A stretch of DNA of 64,000 bases from Serratia silvae (GCF_023282985.1 NZ_JAGQDC010000003.1:392012-456011), one strand, 5' to 3'; counted from the first letter of the stretch, positions 1 to 9,378 are shown. The notes: generated from the sequence alone by a model not told the origin. Numbers and translations: made by a program.

Positions 1-721
1 GGTGGCTGGTGGTGAAGCGGATACGATCGATCCCGTCGATAGAGGCCACCAGGCGCAGCAGTTCGGCAAATGAGCAGATGCCACCGTCAAAGGTTGCGCC
101 ACGATAGGCGTTGACGTTCTGGCCAAGCAGGTTCACTTCACGTACACCTTGGGCGGCCAACTGAGCGACTTCAAACAGGACATCATCGCTTGGGCGGCTG
201 ACTTCTTCACCGCGGGTGTAAGGTACTACGCAGAAAGTACAGTATTTGTTGCAGCCTTCCATAATCGAGACAAAGGCGGTTGGCCCATCGGCACGAGGTT
301 CCGGCAGGCGGTCGAACTTTTCGATTTCCGGGAAGCTGATGTCCACGATTGGGCTATGCGAACCGCGCACATGGTTGATCATCTCCGGCAGGCGGTGCAA
401 TGTCTGCGGGCCAAAAACGATGTCAACGCAGGGCGCGCGCTGGCGCAGATGCTCTCCTTCCTGTGAAGCAACGCAGCCGCCGACGCCAATAATCAGGTCA
501 GGGTTGTTTTTTTTCAGCTGCTTCCAACGGCCCAGCAACGCGAAAACCTTTTCCTGCGCCTTCTCGCGGATCGAGCAGGTATTGAGCAGCAACACATCCG
601 CTTCTTCAGCGTTTTCAGTCCACTCGAAGCCGTGTGTGCTTCCCAGTAAATCTGCCATTTTCGATGAGTCGTACTCATTCATCTGGCAGCCCCAGGTTTT
701 GATATGTAGTTTTTTCGTCAT
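1..721 (-). CDS. miaB: tRNA-2-methylthio-N6-dimethylallyladenosine synthase MiaB (5' part)
   Basis: Radical SAM methylthiotransferase that adds a methylthio group to i6A37 in tRNAs reading UNN codons. The gene runs off the left edge, so only about the first 240 residues are seen. The N-terminal UPF0004 domain carries Cys12, Cys49 and Cys83 for the auxiliary 4Fe-4S cluster. The radical SAM motif CNKYCTFC gives Cys157, Cys161 and Cys164. The ATG at 721 yields the usual MiaB beginning [19 protein letters not shown]. It diverges from ubiF with a gap of about 175 bp, as in other enterobacteria. Identification is firm; the C-terminal TRAM domain lies outside the window. Confidence 0.96.
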   Translation of the reverse strand, partial: MTKKLHIKTWGCQMNEYDSSKMADLLGSTHGFEWTENAEEADVLLLNTCSIREKAQEKVFALLGRWKQLKKNNPDLIIGVGGCVASQEGEHLRQRAPCVDIVFGPQTLHRLPEMINHVRGSHSPIVDISFPEIEKFDRLPEPRADGPTAFVSIMEGCNKYCTFCVVPYTRGEEVSRPSDDVLFEVAQLAAQGVREVNLLGQNVNAYRGATFDGGICSFAELLRLVASIDGIDRIRFTTSH

Positions 722-897
722 TGACTTGCCATTACTCAGTGCGGAGAGAAAATTGCGTTACGCGCCATGCAGGAGGGTCATTGTAATCATTTGGCGCGCT
801 GGTGACCAGCGACGTGGCAGTAGCATGCGACCTGAAGCCAGATTAAAAATCCGGTACACTGAGCCAAGATGCCTAATTAACCAAAAGTATAGCCAAA

Positions 898-2079
898 ATG
901 AACACTTCTCAAAAACGCTTTGATGCCGTGGTGGTTGGCGGTGGGATGGTAGGAGCCGCCGCCGCGCTGGGGCTGGCTCGCGCCGGATTATCGGTCGCTT
1001 TGTTAGAGCACGAGGCTCCCGATACGTTCGATCCCCAAAGCCCGCCTGACCTGCGGATCTCCGCTATTGGCTGCACCTCTGTTGGTTTGTTGAAGCAGCT
1101 TGATGCCTGGCCTGCGGTGTTGCAGATGAGATCGGCACCGTATCGCAGGCTGGAAACCTGGGAATGGGAGTCCTCTCGGGTGGCGTTTGATGCGGCCACG
1201 CTGGGGCTGCCAGAGTTGGGTTTCATGGTCGAGAACCGTATTTTGCAGCTCGCCCTATGGCAGCAGTTGGCGCATTGCGAAAATTTAACGCTGTACTGCC
1301 CCGCCAGGCTGCAGGCGATGCATCGAGTCGATGACCAATGGCAGGTGACGTTAAGCTCGTCAGAGACCCTACAGGCGCGTTTGGTGGTGGGTGCCGATGG
1401 TGCTCACTCACAGGTACGCAAACTGGCGGCGATTGGCACCAGCGGTTGGCAATACCGCCAGGCGTGTATGTTGATCACCGTGGAAACCGACCAACCGCAG
1501 CAGGATGTGACCTGGCAGCAATTCCTCCCGTCTGGCCCACGCGCGTTCCTGCCGCTGTACGACCAGTGGGCAACGCTGGTGTGGTATGACAGCCCGCAGC
1601 GTATTCGTCAGTTGCAGGCGTTACCTATGGCGCAACTCGAACAAGAGATTGCGGCAGCTTTCCCATCCCGCTTGGGCACGGTGAAGGCTCATGCCGCCGG
1701 ATCTTTCCCACTGGTGCGCCGCCACGCGCAACGCTATGTGCAATCCGGGCTGGTGCTGCTCGGCGATGCTGCGCATACCATCAACCCGCTGGCCGGGCAG
1801 GGCGTGAACCTTGGCTATCGCGATGTGGATGCGTTACTGGAGATCGTGGGCGACGCCCGTGAGCAGGGAGAGGATTGGGCGAGTGAAGAGGTGCTGATGC
1901 GCTATCAGCGCCGTCGTCGCACCGATAACCTGCTGATGCAAAGCGGCATGGATCTGTTCTATACCGCTTTCAGCAATAACCTGGCTCCGCTGGGCGTAGC
2001 GCGCAATCTGGCACTGATGGTGGCGGAAAGGGCGGGCAAGCTGAAAGAGCGGGCGCTGAAGTATGCTTTAGGTCTGTGA
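898..2079 (+). CDS. ubiF: 3-demethoxyubiquinol 3-hydroxylase UbiF
   Basis: FAD-dependent aromatic hydroxylase that adds the last ring hydroxyl in aerobic ubiquinone synthesis. The 393-residue protein has the N-terminal dinucleotide-binding motif VVVGGGMVGAAAALG (residues 11-25), a mid-protein GADGAHSQVRK motif typical of this monooxygenase family, and the second FAD motif GDAAHTINPLAGQG near residue 289. Length and motif order match UbiF. UbiH and UbiI are close paralogues, but the position beside miaB and before the Gln/Met/Leu tRNA cluster is the E. coli ubiF locus. The ATG at 898 is the only good start. It is followed by the tRNA terminator hairpin, which may also end this transcript. Confidence 0.93.
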   Translation: MNTSQKRFDAVVVGGGMVGAAAALGLARAGLSVALLEHEAPDTFDPQSPPDLRISAIGCTSVGLLKQLDAWPAVLQMRSAPYRRLETWEWESSRVAFDAATLGLPELGFMVENRILQLALWQQLAHCENLTLYCPARLQAMHRVDDQWQVTLSSSETLQARLVVGADGAHSQVRKLAAIGTSGWQYRQACMLITVETDQPQQDVTWQQFLPSGPRAFLPLYDQWATLVWYDSPQRIRQLQALPMAQLEQEIAAAFPSRLGTVKAHAAGSFPLVRRHAQRYVQSGLVLLGDAAHTINPLAGQGVNLGYRDVDALLEIVGDAREQGEDWASEEVLMRYQRRRRTDNLLMQSGMDLFYTAFSNNLAPLGVARNLALMVAERAGKLKERALKYALGL

Positions 2080-2137
2080 TGACATGGGGCGCCGCATGTT
2101 GCGCCCATTAATCCAAACGCAGAAACTCAGAAAAGCA

Positions 2138-2161
2138 AAAAGCCCGCCGAAGCGAGCTTTT
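2138..2161 (-). terminator. Terminator of the tRNA operon
   Basis: On the minus strand a 10-bp stem (AAAAGCTCGC with GCGGGCTTTT) closes on a stable TTCG tetraloop and is followed by a T-rich run. It sits just after the last tRNA of the operon. The stem ends in T residues on both strands, so it may also work for ubiF. Confidence 0.75.
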
Positions 2162-2168
2162 CTAAATT

Positions 2169-2243
2169 TGGCTGGGGTGCCAGGATTCGAACCTGGGTAT
2201 GCTGGTATCAGAAACCAGAGCCTTACCGCTTGGCGACACCCCA
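2169..2243 (-). tRNA. tRNA-Gln (CTG)
   Basis: A 75-nt cloverleaf on the minus strand with encoded CCA. The anticodon loop TTCTGAT between CTGGT and ACCAG gives anticodon CTG. It is the last gene of the operon and corresponds to the glnV/glnX type of E. coli, here in one copy. Confidence 0.96.
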
Positions 2244-2261
2244 ATTGTAAAGCAGAAAGCA

Positions 2262-2338
2262 TGGTGGCTACGACGGGATTTGAACCTGTGACCCCATCAT
2301 TATGAGTGATGTGCTCTAACCAGCTGAGCTACGTAGCC
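2262..2338 (-). tRNA. tRNA-Met (CAT), elongator type
   Basis: A 77-nt tRNA on the minus strand starting GGCTACGTAGCTCAG and ending in CCA. The loop CTCATAA gives anticodon CAT. The G1-C72 pair and sequence match the elongator metT/metU type rather than the initiator. Confidence 0.95.
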
Positions 2339-2367
2339 ATTTTATGTTGCTGGTTAACGGTGTTGTA

Positions 2368-2442
2368 TGGCTGGGGTACCTGGATTCGAACCAGGGAATG
2401 CTGGTATCAAAAACCAGTGCCTTACCGCTTGGCGATACCCCA
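2368..2442 (-). tRNA. tRNA-Gln (TTG), copy 4 in transcription order
   Basis: A 75-nt tRNA with encoded CCA. The loop TTTTGAT between CTGGT and ACCAG gives anticodon TTG. Its sequence equals the three upstream copies; the spacer following it on the right differs from the other spacers. Confidence 0.96.
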
Positions 2443-2484
2443 ATAACACAATTAACTTTTTTACTGCGCCCCATCCTGAAAAGA

Positions 2485-2559
2485 TGGCTGGGGTACCTGG
2501 ATTCGAACCAGGGAATGCTGGTATCAAAAACCAGTGCCTTACCGCTTGGCGATACCCCA
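2485..2559 (-). tRNA. tRNA-Gln (TTG), copy 3 in transcription order
   Basis: A 75-nt tRNA identical to its neighbours, anticodon TTG, CCA encoded. It is part of a 116-bp tandem unit made of the tRNA plus a 41-bp spacer. Confidence 0.96.
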
Positions 2560-2600
2560 ATAGCATAATCAACTTTTTTACAGCGTTCCATCTGAGAAGA

Positions 2601-2675
2601 TGGCTGGGGTACCTGGATTCGAACCAGGGAATGCTGGTATCAAAAACCAGTGCCTTACCGCTTGGCGATACCCCA
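2601..2675 (-). tRNA. tRNA-Gln (TTG), copy 2 in transcription order
   Basis: A 75-nt tRNA identical to its neighbours, anticodon TTG, CCA encoded. The spacers on both sides (2560-2600 and 2676-2716) are the same 41 bases, which points to recent tandem duplication. Confidence 0.96.
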
Positions 2676-2716
2676 ATAGCATAATCAACTTTTTTACAGC
2701 GTTCCATCTGAGAAGA

Positions 2717-2791
2717 TGGCTGGGGTACCTGGATTCGAACCAGGGAATGCTGGTATCAAAAACCAGTGCCTTACCGCTTGGCGATACCCCA
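2717..2791 (-). tRNA. tRNA-Gln (TTG), copy 1 in transcription order
   Basis: A 75-nt tRNA with anticodon TTG and encoded CCA, the first of four identical glutamine tRNAs. It follows the leucine tRNA by 29 bases in the direction of transcription. Confidence 0.96.
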
Positions 2792-2820
2792 CCTGCTGTA
2801 TGCGCGACGATGAAAGAAAA

Positions 2821-2905
2821 TGGTGCGGGAGGCGAGACTTGAACTCGCACACCTTGCGGCGCTAGAACCTAAATCTAGTGCGTCTACCAATTTCGCCACT
2901 CCCGC
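2821..2905 (-). tRNA. tRNA-Leu (TAG)
   Basis: An 85-nt class II tRNA on the minus strand beginning GCGGGAGTGGCGAAATTGG, with a long variable arm and encoded CCA. The loop TTTAGGT gives anticodon TAG. It corresponds to leuW of E. coli. Confidence 0.95.
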
Positions 2906-2914
2906 AAAAAAGAT

Positions 2915-2991
2915 TGGTGGCTACGACGGGATTCGAACCTGTGACCCCATCATTATGAGTGATGTGCTCTAACCAACTGAGCTACGTAGCC
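2915..2991 (-). tRNA. tRNA-Met (CAT), elongator type, first gene of the operon
   Basis: A 77-nt tRNA with anticodon CAT and encoded CCA. It differs from the second methionine tRNA at only a few positions in the D and T arms. It lies about 30 bp after the operon promoter. Confidence 0.95.
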
Positions 2992-3029
2992 ATCTTTTTC
3001 GCTCAACCTTCATCGGCGTTGCGGGGCGC

Positions 3030-3058
3030 ATTATGCGTATATGGCCGATTTGCGTCAA
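3030..3058 (-). promoter_or_regulatory. Sigma-70 promoter of the Met-Leu-Gln tRNA operon
   Basis: On the minus strand TTGACG (3053-3058), a 17-bp spacer and CATAAT (3030-3035) are followed by GCGCCCCGC. The GC-rich discriminator is typical of stringently controlled stable-RNA promoters. Confidence 0.8.
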
Positions 3059-3163
3059 CTAGTTTTTTCCCGAAAAAGCGACTGGGCGGCTTGTTTGTCT
3101 GGGTTGTGAACAGTATGGTGATAAAAGCGGCAGTTCGGAGGGTTAACGGTTGAAAACATCCAC

Positions 3164-3187
3164 AAAAAAGCGGGCCATCAGGCCCGC
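3164..3187 (-). terminator. Rho-independent terminator of asnB
   Basis: On the minus strand GCGGGCC, loop TGAT and GGCCCGC are followed by TTTTTT, placed 21 bp after the asnB stop codon. Confidence 0.85.
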
Positions 3188-3207
3188 CGAAGGTAAGTGG
3201 TGACGGT

Positions 3208-4872
3208 TTACTTATAGGCTGACTGGTGCACGCCTACGGCGCGGCCTGATGGGTCGTCCATCTTTTTGAAGGATTCGTCCCATTCAATGGCTTTTGCCGA
3301 TGAGCAGGCTACGGAAGGGCCGCCAGGGACACATTCCGCCGCGCTCGGCAGTGGGAACAGCTCTTCGAAAATCTCGCGGTACAGGTAGCCTTCTTTGCTG
3401 TTTGGCGTGTTGTACGGGAAGCGGAAACGTGCGGTTTCAAGCTGTTGATCGCTAATCTGCTTGGCAGCGACTTCTTTTAGCGTATCGATCCAGCTGTAGC
3501 CGACACCGTCGGAGAACTGTTCTTTCTGGCGCCAGGCCACGCTAGCTGGCAGATAAGACTCGAAGCATTGGCGAATAATGTGCTTCTCCATCTTGCCGTT
3601 GCCACACATTTTATCCTGCGGGTTGATGCGCATCGCCACGTCCAGGAAGTTTTTATCCAGGAACGGCACGCGAGCTTCTACCCCCCAGGCAGACATCGCT
3701 TTGTTGGCACGAGCGCAGTCGTACATATGCAGCGCCAGCAGTTTACGCACGGTTTCCTCGTGGAATTCTTTGGCATTTGGCGCCTTATGGAAGTACAGGT
3801 AGCCGCCGAACACCTCATCCGCCCCTTCGCCAGACAGCACCATCTTGATGCCCATCGCTTTAATCTTGCGTGACATCAGATACATTGGCGTGGAGGCGCG
3901 GATGGTGGTGACGTCGTAAGTTTCGATGTGGTAGATCACATCGCGGATGGCATCCAGGCCTTCCTGCACCGTGAAGTGGATTTCATGATGGACGGTGCCA
4001 AGGTGGTTAGCGACCTCTTGAGCAGCACGCAGATCCGGGGAACCTTCCAGCCCGACGGCGAAGGAGTGCAGCTGCGGCCACCAGGCTTCACTGCGCTCAT
4101 CATCTTCTACCCGGCGTGCAGCATATTTTTTGGTGATGGCAGAGATCACCGAGGAATCCAGCCCGCCGGAGAGCAACACGCCGTACGGCACGTCGGACAT
4201 CAGGTGGCTTTTTACCGACTCTTCCAGCGCGTTGCGCAGGGCGTTGGCATCGGTGACGTTGTCTTTGACGTTGTCATAGTCGAACCAGTCACGCTGGTAG
4301 TATTCGCGGATTTCACCGTCCTGGCTCCACAGGTAGCTGCCCGCCGGGAATTCCTTAATGCTACGGCAGACCGGCACCAGCGCCTTCATCTCAGAAGCGA
4401 CATACAGGTTGCCGTGCTCATCGTGCCCCATATACAGCGGGATGATGCCGAGGTGGTCGCGGCCAATCAGGTAAGCGTCTTTTTCAGTGTCGTATAGGGC
4501 AAAGGCGAACATGCCTTGCAGATCGTCCAGGAAGTTCGGGCCTTTTTCCTGATACAGCGCCAGGATCACTTCGCAGTCGGAGCCGGTCTGAAATTGATAG
4601 TGCTCACCCAACTGCTGACGCAGGGCCTGATGGTTATAAATTTCACCGTTAACCGCCAATACGTGGGTATGCGCAGCGTTGTACAGCGGTTGGGCACCGT
4701 TATTTACGTCAACAATCGACAGGCGCTCGTGAACCAGAATGGCTTTATCGCTGGCGTAGACGCCGGACCAGTCAGGGCCGCGATGGCGCATCAGGCGCGA
4801 CAATTCCAACGCTCTTTTACGCAATTCAACCGGATCGGACTTCAGATCGAGCACACCGAAAATAGAACACAT
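3208..4872 (-). CDS. asnB: Asparagine synthetase B (glutamine-hydrolysing)
   Basis: Makes asparagine from aspartate, ATP and glutamine in the cytoplasm. The 554-residue length is that of the E. coli enzyme. The N-terminal class II amidotransferase domain begins MCSIFGVLDL, with Cys2 exposed as the nucleophile after Met removal. The C-terminal synthetase domain shows the pyrophosphatase motif LSGGLDSSV at about residue 232 and the GEGADEVFGGY motif further on. The gene stands alone, between the tRNA promoter and nagD, with its own terminator downstream. The ATG at 4872 has GGAGAG just upstream. Confidence 0.97.
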   Translation of the reverse strand: MCSIFGVLDLKSDPVELRKRALELSRLMRHRGPDWSGVYASDKAILVHERLSIVDVNNGAQPLYNAAHTHVLAVNGEIYNHQALRQQLGEHYQFQTGSDCEVILALYQEKGPNFLDDLQGMFAFALYDTEKDAYLIGRDHLGIIPLYMGHDEHGNLYVASEMKALVPVCRSIKEFPAGSYLWSQDGEIREYYQRDWFDYDNVKDNVTDANALRNALEESVKSHLMSDVPYGVLLSGGLDSSVISAITKKYAARRVEDDERSEAWWPQLHSFAVGLEGSPDLRAAQEVANHLGTVHHEIHFTVQEGLDAIRDVIYHIETYDVTTIRASTPMYLMSRKIKAMGIKMVLSGEGADEVFGGYLYFHKAPNAKEFHEETVRKLLALHMYDCARANKAMSAWGVEARVPFLDKNFLDVAMRINPQDKMCGNGKMEKHIIRQCFESYLPASVAWRQKEQFSDGVGYSWIDTLKEVAAKQISDQQLETARFRFPYNTPNSKEGYLYREIFEELFPLPSAAECVPGGPSVACSSAKAIEWDESFKKMDDPSGRAVGVHQSAYK

Positions 4873-5222
4873 ACAAACTCTCCTAACGACATTTTATGGC
4901 GGTGATGTGATGTACAGCGCGCCTGCATGTAAAGTCAACGGTGCGGCTTTGCTGCCTTCTGATAATGAAAATGCGTCAAAAGCTGAGGTGTATGCAAGCG
5001 ATTTAACGTTACGCTGAAAAATAGTCTTGAGGTGTGGTGTTAAAATTAATGGATATTCATTTTTATGCGGTAAAAATTATCGAATATATAATTTATAGCC
5101 GAGTAAGGAAGGTGTGGGCAAAATTTTAAGGTGTTCTTTGGTGATTCGGTGTTCGGTGTTTCCCTCACTCCGACCCTCAGCCCTGTGGGAGAGGGTTAGG
5201 GTGAGGGGCTATTGCTTACGGC
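4873..5222. other. asnB-nagD intergenic region
   Basis: An AT-rich 350-bp gap. The part next to asnB must hold its promoter and leader, but I could not fix a convincing -10/-35 pair. The part next to nagD holds the palindromic repeat described separately. No open reading frame with a credible start is visible. Confidence 0.5.
5162..5207. repeat. Intergenic palindromic repeat at the end of nagD
   Basis: CCCTCAC at the left end pairs with GTGAGGG at the right end, and inner CCCTC and GAGGG blocks also pair. It resembles the CCCTCACC...GAGGG type of dispersed palindrome common between genes in enterobacteria. It lies 15 bp after the nagD stop and may protect or end the nagBACD message. Confidence 0.55.
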
Positions 5223-5975
5223 TTAAAAAATGGTGATATCCGCCACGGAAGGGAAGATATAGCTCGGGCGGAACGGCATGGCTTCAACATCGTTCAGCGT
5301 CGAGACGCCAGACAGCACCAGCACGGTTTCAAGCCCGGCCTGGAAACCAGCCAGGATATCGGTGCGCAGGTTATCCCCGACAATGACCGTCTCTTCCGAA
5401 TGTGCCTGCATCTTGTTCAGCGCCGCGCGGATGATCCACGGGCTAGGCTTGCCAACATAAAACGGCTTACGACCGGTGATCTTCTCGATTGGTGCACACA
5501 GTGCTCCACAGGCCGGGGTAAAGCCGTGGCCGTGGGTATCCGGGTTGGTGGCGATAAACCGAGCCCCGTTGTTCACGAAGAAGGCCGCTTTATGCATCAT
5601 GTCCCAGTTGTACGAACGGGTCTCACCCACGATCACGAAATCCGGGTTGATATCGGTGATGGTAAAGCCGGCTTTGTAGAGTTCGTGGATCAGTGCGCCT
5701 TCGCCTACTACATAGGCTTTTTTACCTTCCTGACGGCGCAGGAAATCGGCTGTTGCCATGGCTGAGGTATAAAACGCGCTTTCTGGCACGTCCAGACCTG
5801 CGGCGGCAAAGCGGTTGGCCAGATCCTGGGCGGTTTGCGAAGGGTAGTTGGTTAGCACCACCAACGGCATCCCTTGTTCCTGAATACGGGCCAGGAACAG
5901 ATCGGCACCCGGGATCGGAGTATTGTCATGCAGCAGCACGCCGTCGATGTCACATATCACGTTTTTGATAGTCAT
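5223..5975 (-). CDS. nagD: Ribonucleotide monophosphatase NagD (HAD family)
   Basis: HAD-superfamily phosphatase of class IIA acting on nucleoside monophosphates; it is co-transcribed with the nag genes, but its role in amino sugar use is unclear. The 250-residue protein shows the HAD nucleophile motif DIDGVLL at residues 9-15, LTNYPSQT (motif II) and VGDNLRTDI (motif IV). I start at the ATG at 5975 because MTIKNVICDIDG matches E. coli NagD; an in-frame ATG at 5990 would add five residues without better support. It is the last gene of nagBACD, 67 bp after nagC. Confidence 0.94.
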   Translation of the reverse strand: MTIKNVICDIDGVLLHDNTPIPGADLFLARIQEQGMPLVVLTNYPSQTAQDLANRFAAAGLDVPESAFYTSAMATADFLRRQEGKKAYVVGEGALIHELYKAGFTITDINPDFVIVGETRSYNWDMMHKAAFFVNNGARFIATNPDTHGHGFTPACGALCAPIEKITGRKPFYVGKPSPWIIRAALNKMQAHSEETVIVGDNLRTDILAGFQAGLETVLVLSGVSTLNDVEAMPFRPSYIFPSVADITIF

Positions 5976-6042
5976 TGTTGCTGGTCTCATGATGAACGGC
6001 AGGGCAAAAAAGCCAGAAGTGCATCCCTGCCAAACAGGCAGT

Positions 6043-7263
6043 TTAACTTTCTAGCAGCCGTTGGAGAAGTACACCGTTGAGCATTGCCCGTTTAGCCAAG
6101 GCAAAAGCACCAATCGCTGAACGATGGTTGAGTTCGGAAGTAACGACCGGCAGGTTTCTGCGAAAATCCGTCAGCACCTGGGTGTTGATGCAGCTTTGGA
6201 TGGCGGGTAACAGCACTTTATCCGCTTCGGTGATTTCACCGGCGATCACCACTTTTTGCGGGTTGAACAGGTTGATGGCGATGGCTACCGCTTTGCCCAG
6301 ATAGCGGCCAACGTGTTCGATCACTTCGCTGGCCAGCAAATCTCCGCGATTGGCGGCTTTGCAGATGGCGGCAATGCTACAGTCCTCCAGCGTCATTTTG
6401 CTTGGGTAGCCCTGAGTCAGCAGGTGACGTACGCGCTGTTCGATAGCGGCGTTGGCCGCCACGGTTTCCAGGCAACCGAAGTTACCGCAGTGGCAGCGCT
6501 CGCCGAGGGGATCGATTTGAATATGGCCAATCTCCCCCACGTTGCCGTTATTGCCAAGGAAAATTTGGCCGTTGACGATGATCCCGGCGCCGGTACCCCG
6601 GTGCAGGCGCACCAGAATGGAGTCTTCACAATCCCGGGTAGCCCCGAAGTAGTGCTCCGCCAAGGCCAGGCTGCGGATATCGTGGCCGACAAAACTGGTG
6701 ACGTTGAAGCGTTGCTGAAGATGATCGACCAACGCCCAGTTATCGACGCTGATGTGCGGCATATAGCGCACCACGCCTAAAGCCGGATCGACCAGACCAG
6801 GCAGGATCACGGCAATGGCGATCAGTTCGCGCAGTTTGCGCTGGTAACTTTCGATAAACTGCGTAATGGCGTTGAACAGTGCGTTTTCCAGTGTCTCCTG
6901 GGTGCGCTCCGGCAGAGGGTAGTGCTCCTCTCCGAGCGACTTACCACCCATATCGTACAGGGTGATGGTGGCATCGTGACGGCCCAGGCGGACGGCAACG
7001 GTGTGGAAATTGCGGGTTTCACTGACAATGGAAATGGCACGGCGACCCCCGGTGGAGGCTTGCTGATCGACCTCTTTGATCAGCCCGCGCTCCAACAGTT
7101 GGCGAGTAATTTTAGTGACGCTGGCGGGGGCAAGCTGGCTGAGTTCGGCAATCTGAATGCGCGAAATCGGACCTTGCTGGTCGATCAGGCGATACACTGC
7201 TGCGCCGTTAAGTTGCTTAACTAAATCAACATTCCCTATTTGTGCTTGTCCGCCAGTGCTCAT
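6043..7263 (-). CDS. nagC: N-acetylglucosamine repressor NagC (ROK family)
   Basis: DNA-binding repressor of the nag regulon; GlcNAc-6-phosphate releases it. The 406-residue length equals the E. coli protein. An N-terminal helix-turn-helix (about residues 30-60, ISRIQIAELSQLAPASVTK) is followed by the ROK sugar-kinase fold. The ROK zinc motif ERCHCGNFGCLE is intact. The ATG at 7263 gives the family start MSTGGQAQIGNVDLVKQLN; a TTG three bases upstream is less likely. It follows nagA by 26 bp. Its targets probably include the palindromes between nagB and nagE and in front of chiP. Confidence 0.96.
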   Translation of the reverse strand: MSTGGQAQIGNVDLVKQLNGAAVYRLIDQQGPISRIQIAELSQLAPASVTKITRQLLERGLIKEVDQQASTGGRRAISIVSETRNFHTVAVRLGRHDATITLYDMGGKSLGEEHYPLPERTQETLENALFNAITQFIESYQRKLRELIAIAVILPGLVDPALGVVRYMPHISVDNWALVDHLQQRFNVTSFVGHDIRSLALAEHYFGATRDCEDSILVRLHRGTGAGIIVNGQIFLGNNGNVGEIGHIQIDPLGERCHCGNFGCLETVAANAAIEQRVRHLLTQGYPSKMTLEDCSIAAICKAANRGDLLASEVIEHVGRYLGKAVAIAINLFNPQKVVIAGEITEADKVLLPAIQSCINTQVLTDFRRNLPVVTSELNHRSAIGAFALAKRAMLNGVLLQRLLES

Positions 7264-7289
7264 CAATCATTCTACTCGCTGTTCATGGA

Positions 7290-8429
7290 TTAAACCTCGT
7301 TGCCGTTAACGAGGGTCTTGGTGATTTGGTAATCACGGGTAAAGGCGGTCAGGTTGGCGACCTTGCCGGCTTCGATGGTGCCTAAACGCTGTTCGACACC
7401 GATAGCGCGAGCCGGGTAGAGCGTTGCCATACGCAGTGCTTCGTCCAGCGCGATACCGACATGCTCTACGCTGTTTTGCACCGCTTCAATCATGGTTAGT
7501 GCGGAGCCGCTCAGGGTGCCGTTTTCGTCAACGCACAGGCCGTCACGATAATATATGGTTTTACCCGCGAAAATAAACTGGTCGATATCCGCGCCCGCTG
7601 GTGCGGTAGCATCGGTAACCAGAACCAATTTATCACCTTTTATCCGCTTGGCGTTACGGATACTCGCCCAGGCCACGTGATGCCCATCGGCAATGATGCC
7701 GGTATACACTTCTGGCGTGTCGAAGATTGCGCCCATCAGGCCCGGTTCGCGGCCACTGATGTACGGCATGGCATTGTACAGATGAGTGGCGAAGGTAACG
7801 CCTGCGGCGAAACCCACGCGTGCCTGATCGTAAGTGGCGTTGGAGTGGCCTGCGGACACTACGATACCGGCGTCGCTCAGCTGTTTGATAAAGTGTGGTT
7901 CCACCATTTCTGGCGCCAGGGTCACTTTGCTGATCACGTCGGCATTGGCACACAGGTAGTCGATCATCTCGCTGGTAGGCTTGCGGATAAACGCCGGGTT
8001 GTGGGTGCCTTTCTTCTCCAGGCTCAGGTACGGCCCTTCCAGATGCAGGCCAAGGGCCTGATTGGGATGGTTCTTCAGATAAGCGCGCATCACGTTGATG
8101 CCGTGCTTCATATAATCGTCGCTACAGGTGATCAGCGTTGGTAGATAGCTGGTACAGCCGGATTTCTCGTTGGCGCGCTGCATGATTTCCAGCGTGGTTT
8201 CCGAGATGGCTTCCAGCGAGTCGTTAAATTGCACGCCGCCGCAGCCGTTAAGCTGCACGTCGATAAAACCGGGGGCTAGGATGGCGCCACCCAGATCGCG
8301 CGTTTCGATGCCTGCTGGCAGCTCGGCCAGTGGGCAGACTCGTTCAATCAGGCCATCAGCAATCACTACCGCATGGTCATCAAGCACGTCGTGGCCGGTA
8401 AAAATCCGGCATTGGGTTAAAGCGAACAT
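7290..8429 (-). CDS. nagA: N-acetylglucosamine-6-phosphate deacetylase
   Basis: Removes acetate from GlcNAc-6-phosphate to give glucosamine-6-phosphate, the second cytoplasmic step of GlcNAc use, and so destroys the NagC inducer. The 379-residue amidohydrolase aligns through its length with E. coli NagA and only lacks the last three residues. Metal and catalytic residues are in place: HLEGP with Glu131, AGHSNAT with His195, THLYNAMP with His216, and VTDAT with Asp273. It lies 18 bp after nagB in the same operon. Confidence 0.97.
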   Translation of the reverse strand: MFALTQCRIFTGHDVLDDHAVVIADGLIERVCPLAELPAGIETRDLGGAILAPGFIDVQLNGCGGVQFNDSLEAISETTLEIMQRANEKSGCTSYLPTLITCSDDYMKHGINVMRAYLKNHPNQALGLHLEGPYLSLEKKGTHNPAFIRKPTSEMIDYLCANADVISKVTLAPEMVEPHFIKQLSDAGIVVSAGHSNATYDQARVGFAAGVTFATHLYNAMPYISGREPGLMGAIFDTPEVYTGIIADGHHVAWASIRNAKRIKGDKLVLVTDATAPAGADIDQFIFAGKTIYYRDGLCVDENGTLSGSALTMIEAVQNSVEHVGIALDEALRMATLYPARAIGVEQRLGTIEAGKVANLTAFTRDYQITKTLVNGNEV

Positions 8430-8447
8430 GTAGCCCCCTGCAAAAAA

Positions 8448-9248
8448 TTAAAGACTATTAACGCTTTCCGCTTCCAACTCGCGGAAATACTTAACGGTTT
8501 TCACCTTCAGCTCCATGGTGGATGGTTCGTCACAAACCACCACGGCTTTGGCATGCAGCTGCAGGCAGCTAATGGTCCACAGATGGTTGATGCTGCCTTC
8601 CACTGCGGCTTCCAGCGCTTGCGCCTTGCCACGACCGGTGACCAGGATCATCACTTCTTCCGCATCCAGCAGGGTACCCACGCCGACGGTCAAGGCATAT
8701 TTTGGCACCTGGCTTACATCACCGTCGAAGAAGCGGGAGTTGGCGATGCGGGTTTCTTCGGTCAGCGTTTTGATACGGGTGCGTGAAGCCAGGGAAGACG
8801 CTGGTTCGTTGAACGCAATGTGGCCATCGAAGCCTACGCCGCCCATGAACAGGTGAACTTTGCCGTAGGCTTTCATCTTGGCTTCGTACTGACGGCACTC
8901 TTCGTCAACGTCTGGTGCGTTGCCGTTCAGCAGGTTGATATTTTCACGTGGGATATCAACGTGGTCGAAGAAGTTACGGTACATGAAAGTGTGGTAGCTT
9001 TCCGGGTGTTCCTGCGGCAGGCCAACATATTCATCCATGTTGAAGGTGACGACGTGCTTGAAGCTGACTTCACCAGCTTTGTGCATCGCGATCAGGTGTT
9101 TGTAAGCTTCCAGCGGGGTGCCACCGGTTGGCAGGCCAAGGACGAACGGGCGATCTGCGGTCGGTTTGAAGGCGTTGATACGCTGAACGATATGGCGTGC
9201 GGCCCATTTGCCGACTTGGGTTGTGTCTTGTAGTGGGATAAGTCTCAT
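8448..9248 (-). CDS. nagB: Glucosamine-6-phosphate deaminase
   Basis: Converts glucosamine-6-phosphate to fructose-6-phosphate and ammonia, feeding amino sugars into glycolysis. The protein has 266 residues, like E. coli NagB. It starts [19 protein letters not shown]. The catalytic base Asp72 lies in NMDEYVGL, and Asp141, His143 and Glu148 lie in [11 protein letters not shown]. The Rossmann-like phosphate loop [12 protein letters not shown] is at residues 38-49. It is the first gene of nagBACD and diverges from nagE over a 336-bp control region. Confidence 0.98.
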   Translation of the reverse strand: MRLIPLQDTTQVGKWAARHIVQRINAFKPTADRPFVLGLPTGGTPLEAYKHLIAMHKAGEVSFKHVVTFNMDEYVGLPQEHPESYHTFMYRNFFDHVDIPRENINLLNGNAPDVDEECRQYEAKMKAYGKVHLFMGGVGFDGHIAFNEPASSLASRTRIKTLTEETRIANSRFFDGDVSQVPKYALTVGVGTLLDAEEVMILVTGRGKAQALEAAVEGSINHLWTISCLQLHAKAVVVCDEPSTMELKVKTVKYFRELEAESVNSL

Positions 9249-9358
9249 CGTACACCTCTAGGTAGAATAAACTGTGGCTATACTGGTACGGGCAACAACC
9301 GTAGCTTAAAGCGTAACTCAGCTTTGTGAAGCGGGTATTCGAGATTACTGTCCGTTGA

Positions 9359-9378
9359 TTTTTTGAATGATAAAATAA
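9359..9378. promoter_or_regulatory. Candidate NagC operator on the nagB side
   Basis: TTTTTT, eight bases, then AAATAA on the plus strand, read TTATTT-N8-AAAAAA on the minus strand. This fits the TTATTT-N8-AAATAA pattern of NagC/Mlc boxes. Its centre is about 93-94 bp from the nagE-side box. Confidence 0.5.

Noticed and set aside
2344..2850. Overlapping frames in the tRNA array that look like a repeat protein
   Set aside because: They are translations of four identical tRNA genes; the cloverleaves and the operon promoter explain the repeats.
5976..5990. Longer NagD start at 5990
   Set aside because: The extra five codons have no family support; MTIKNVICDIDG at 5975 matches NagD.
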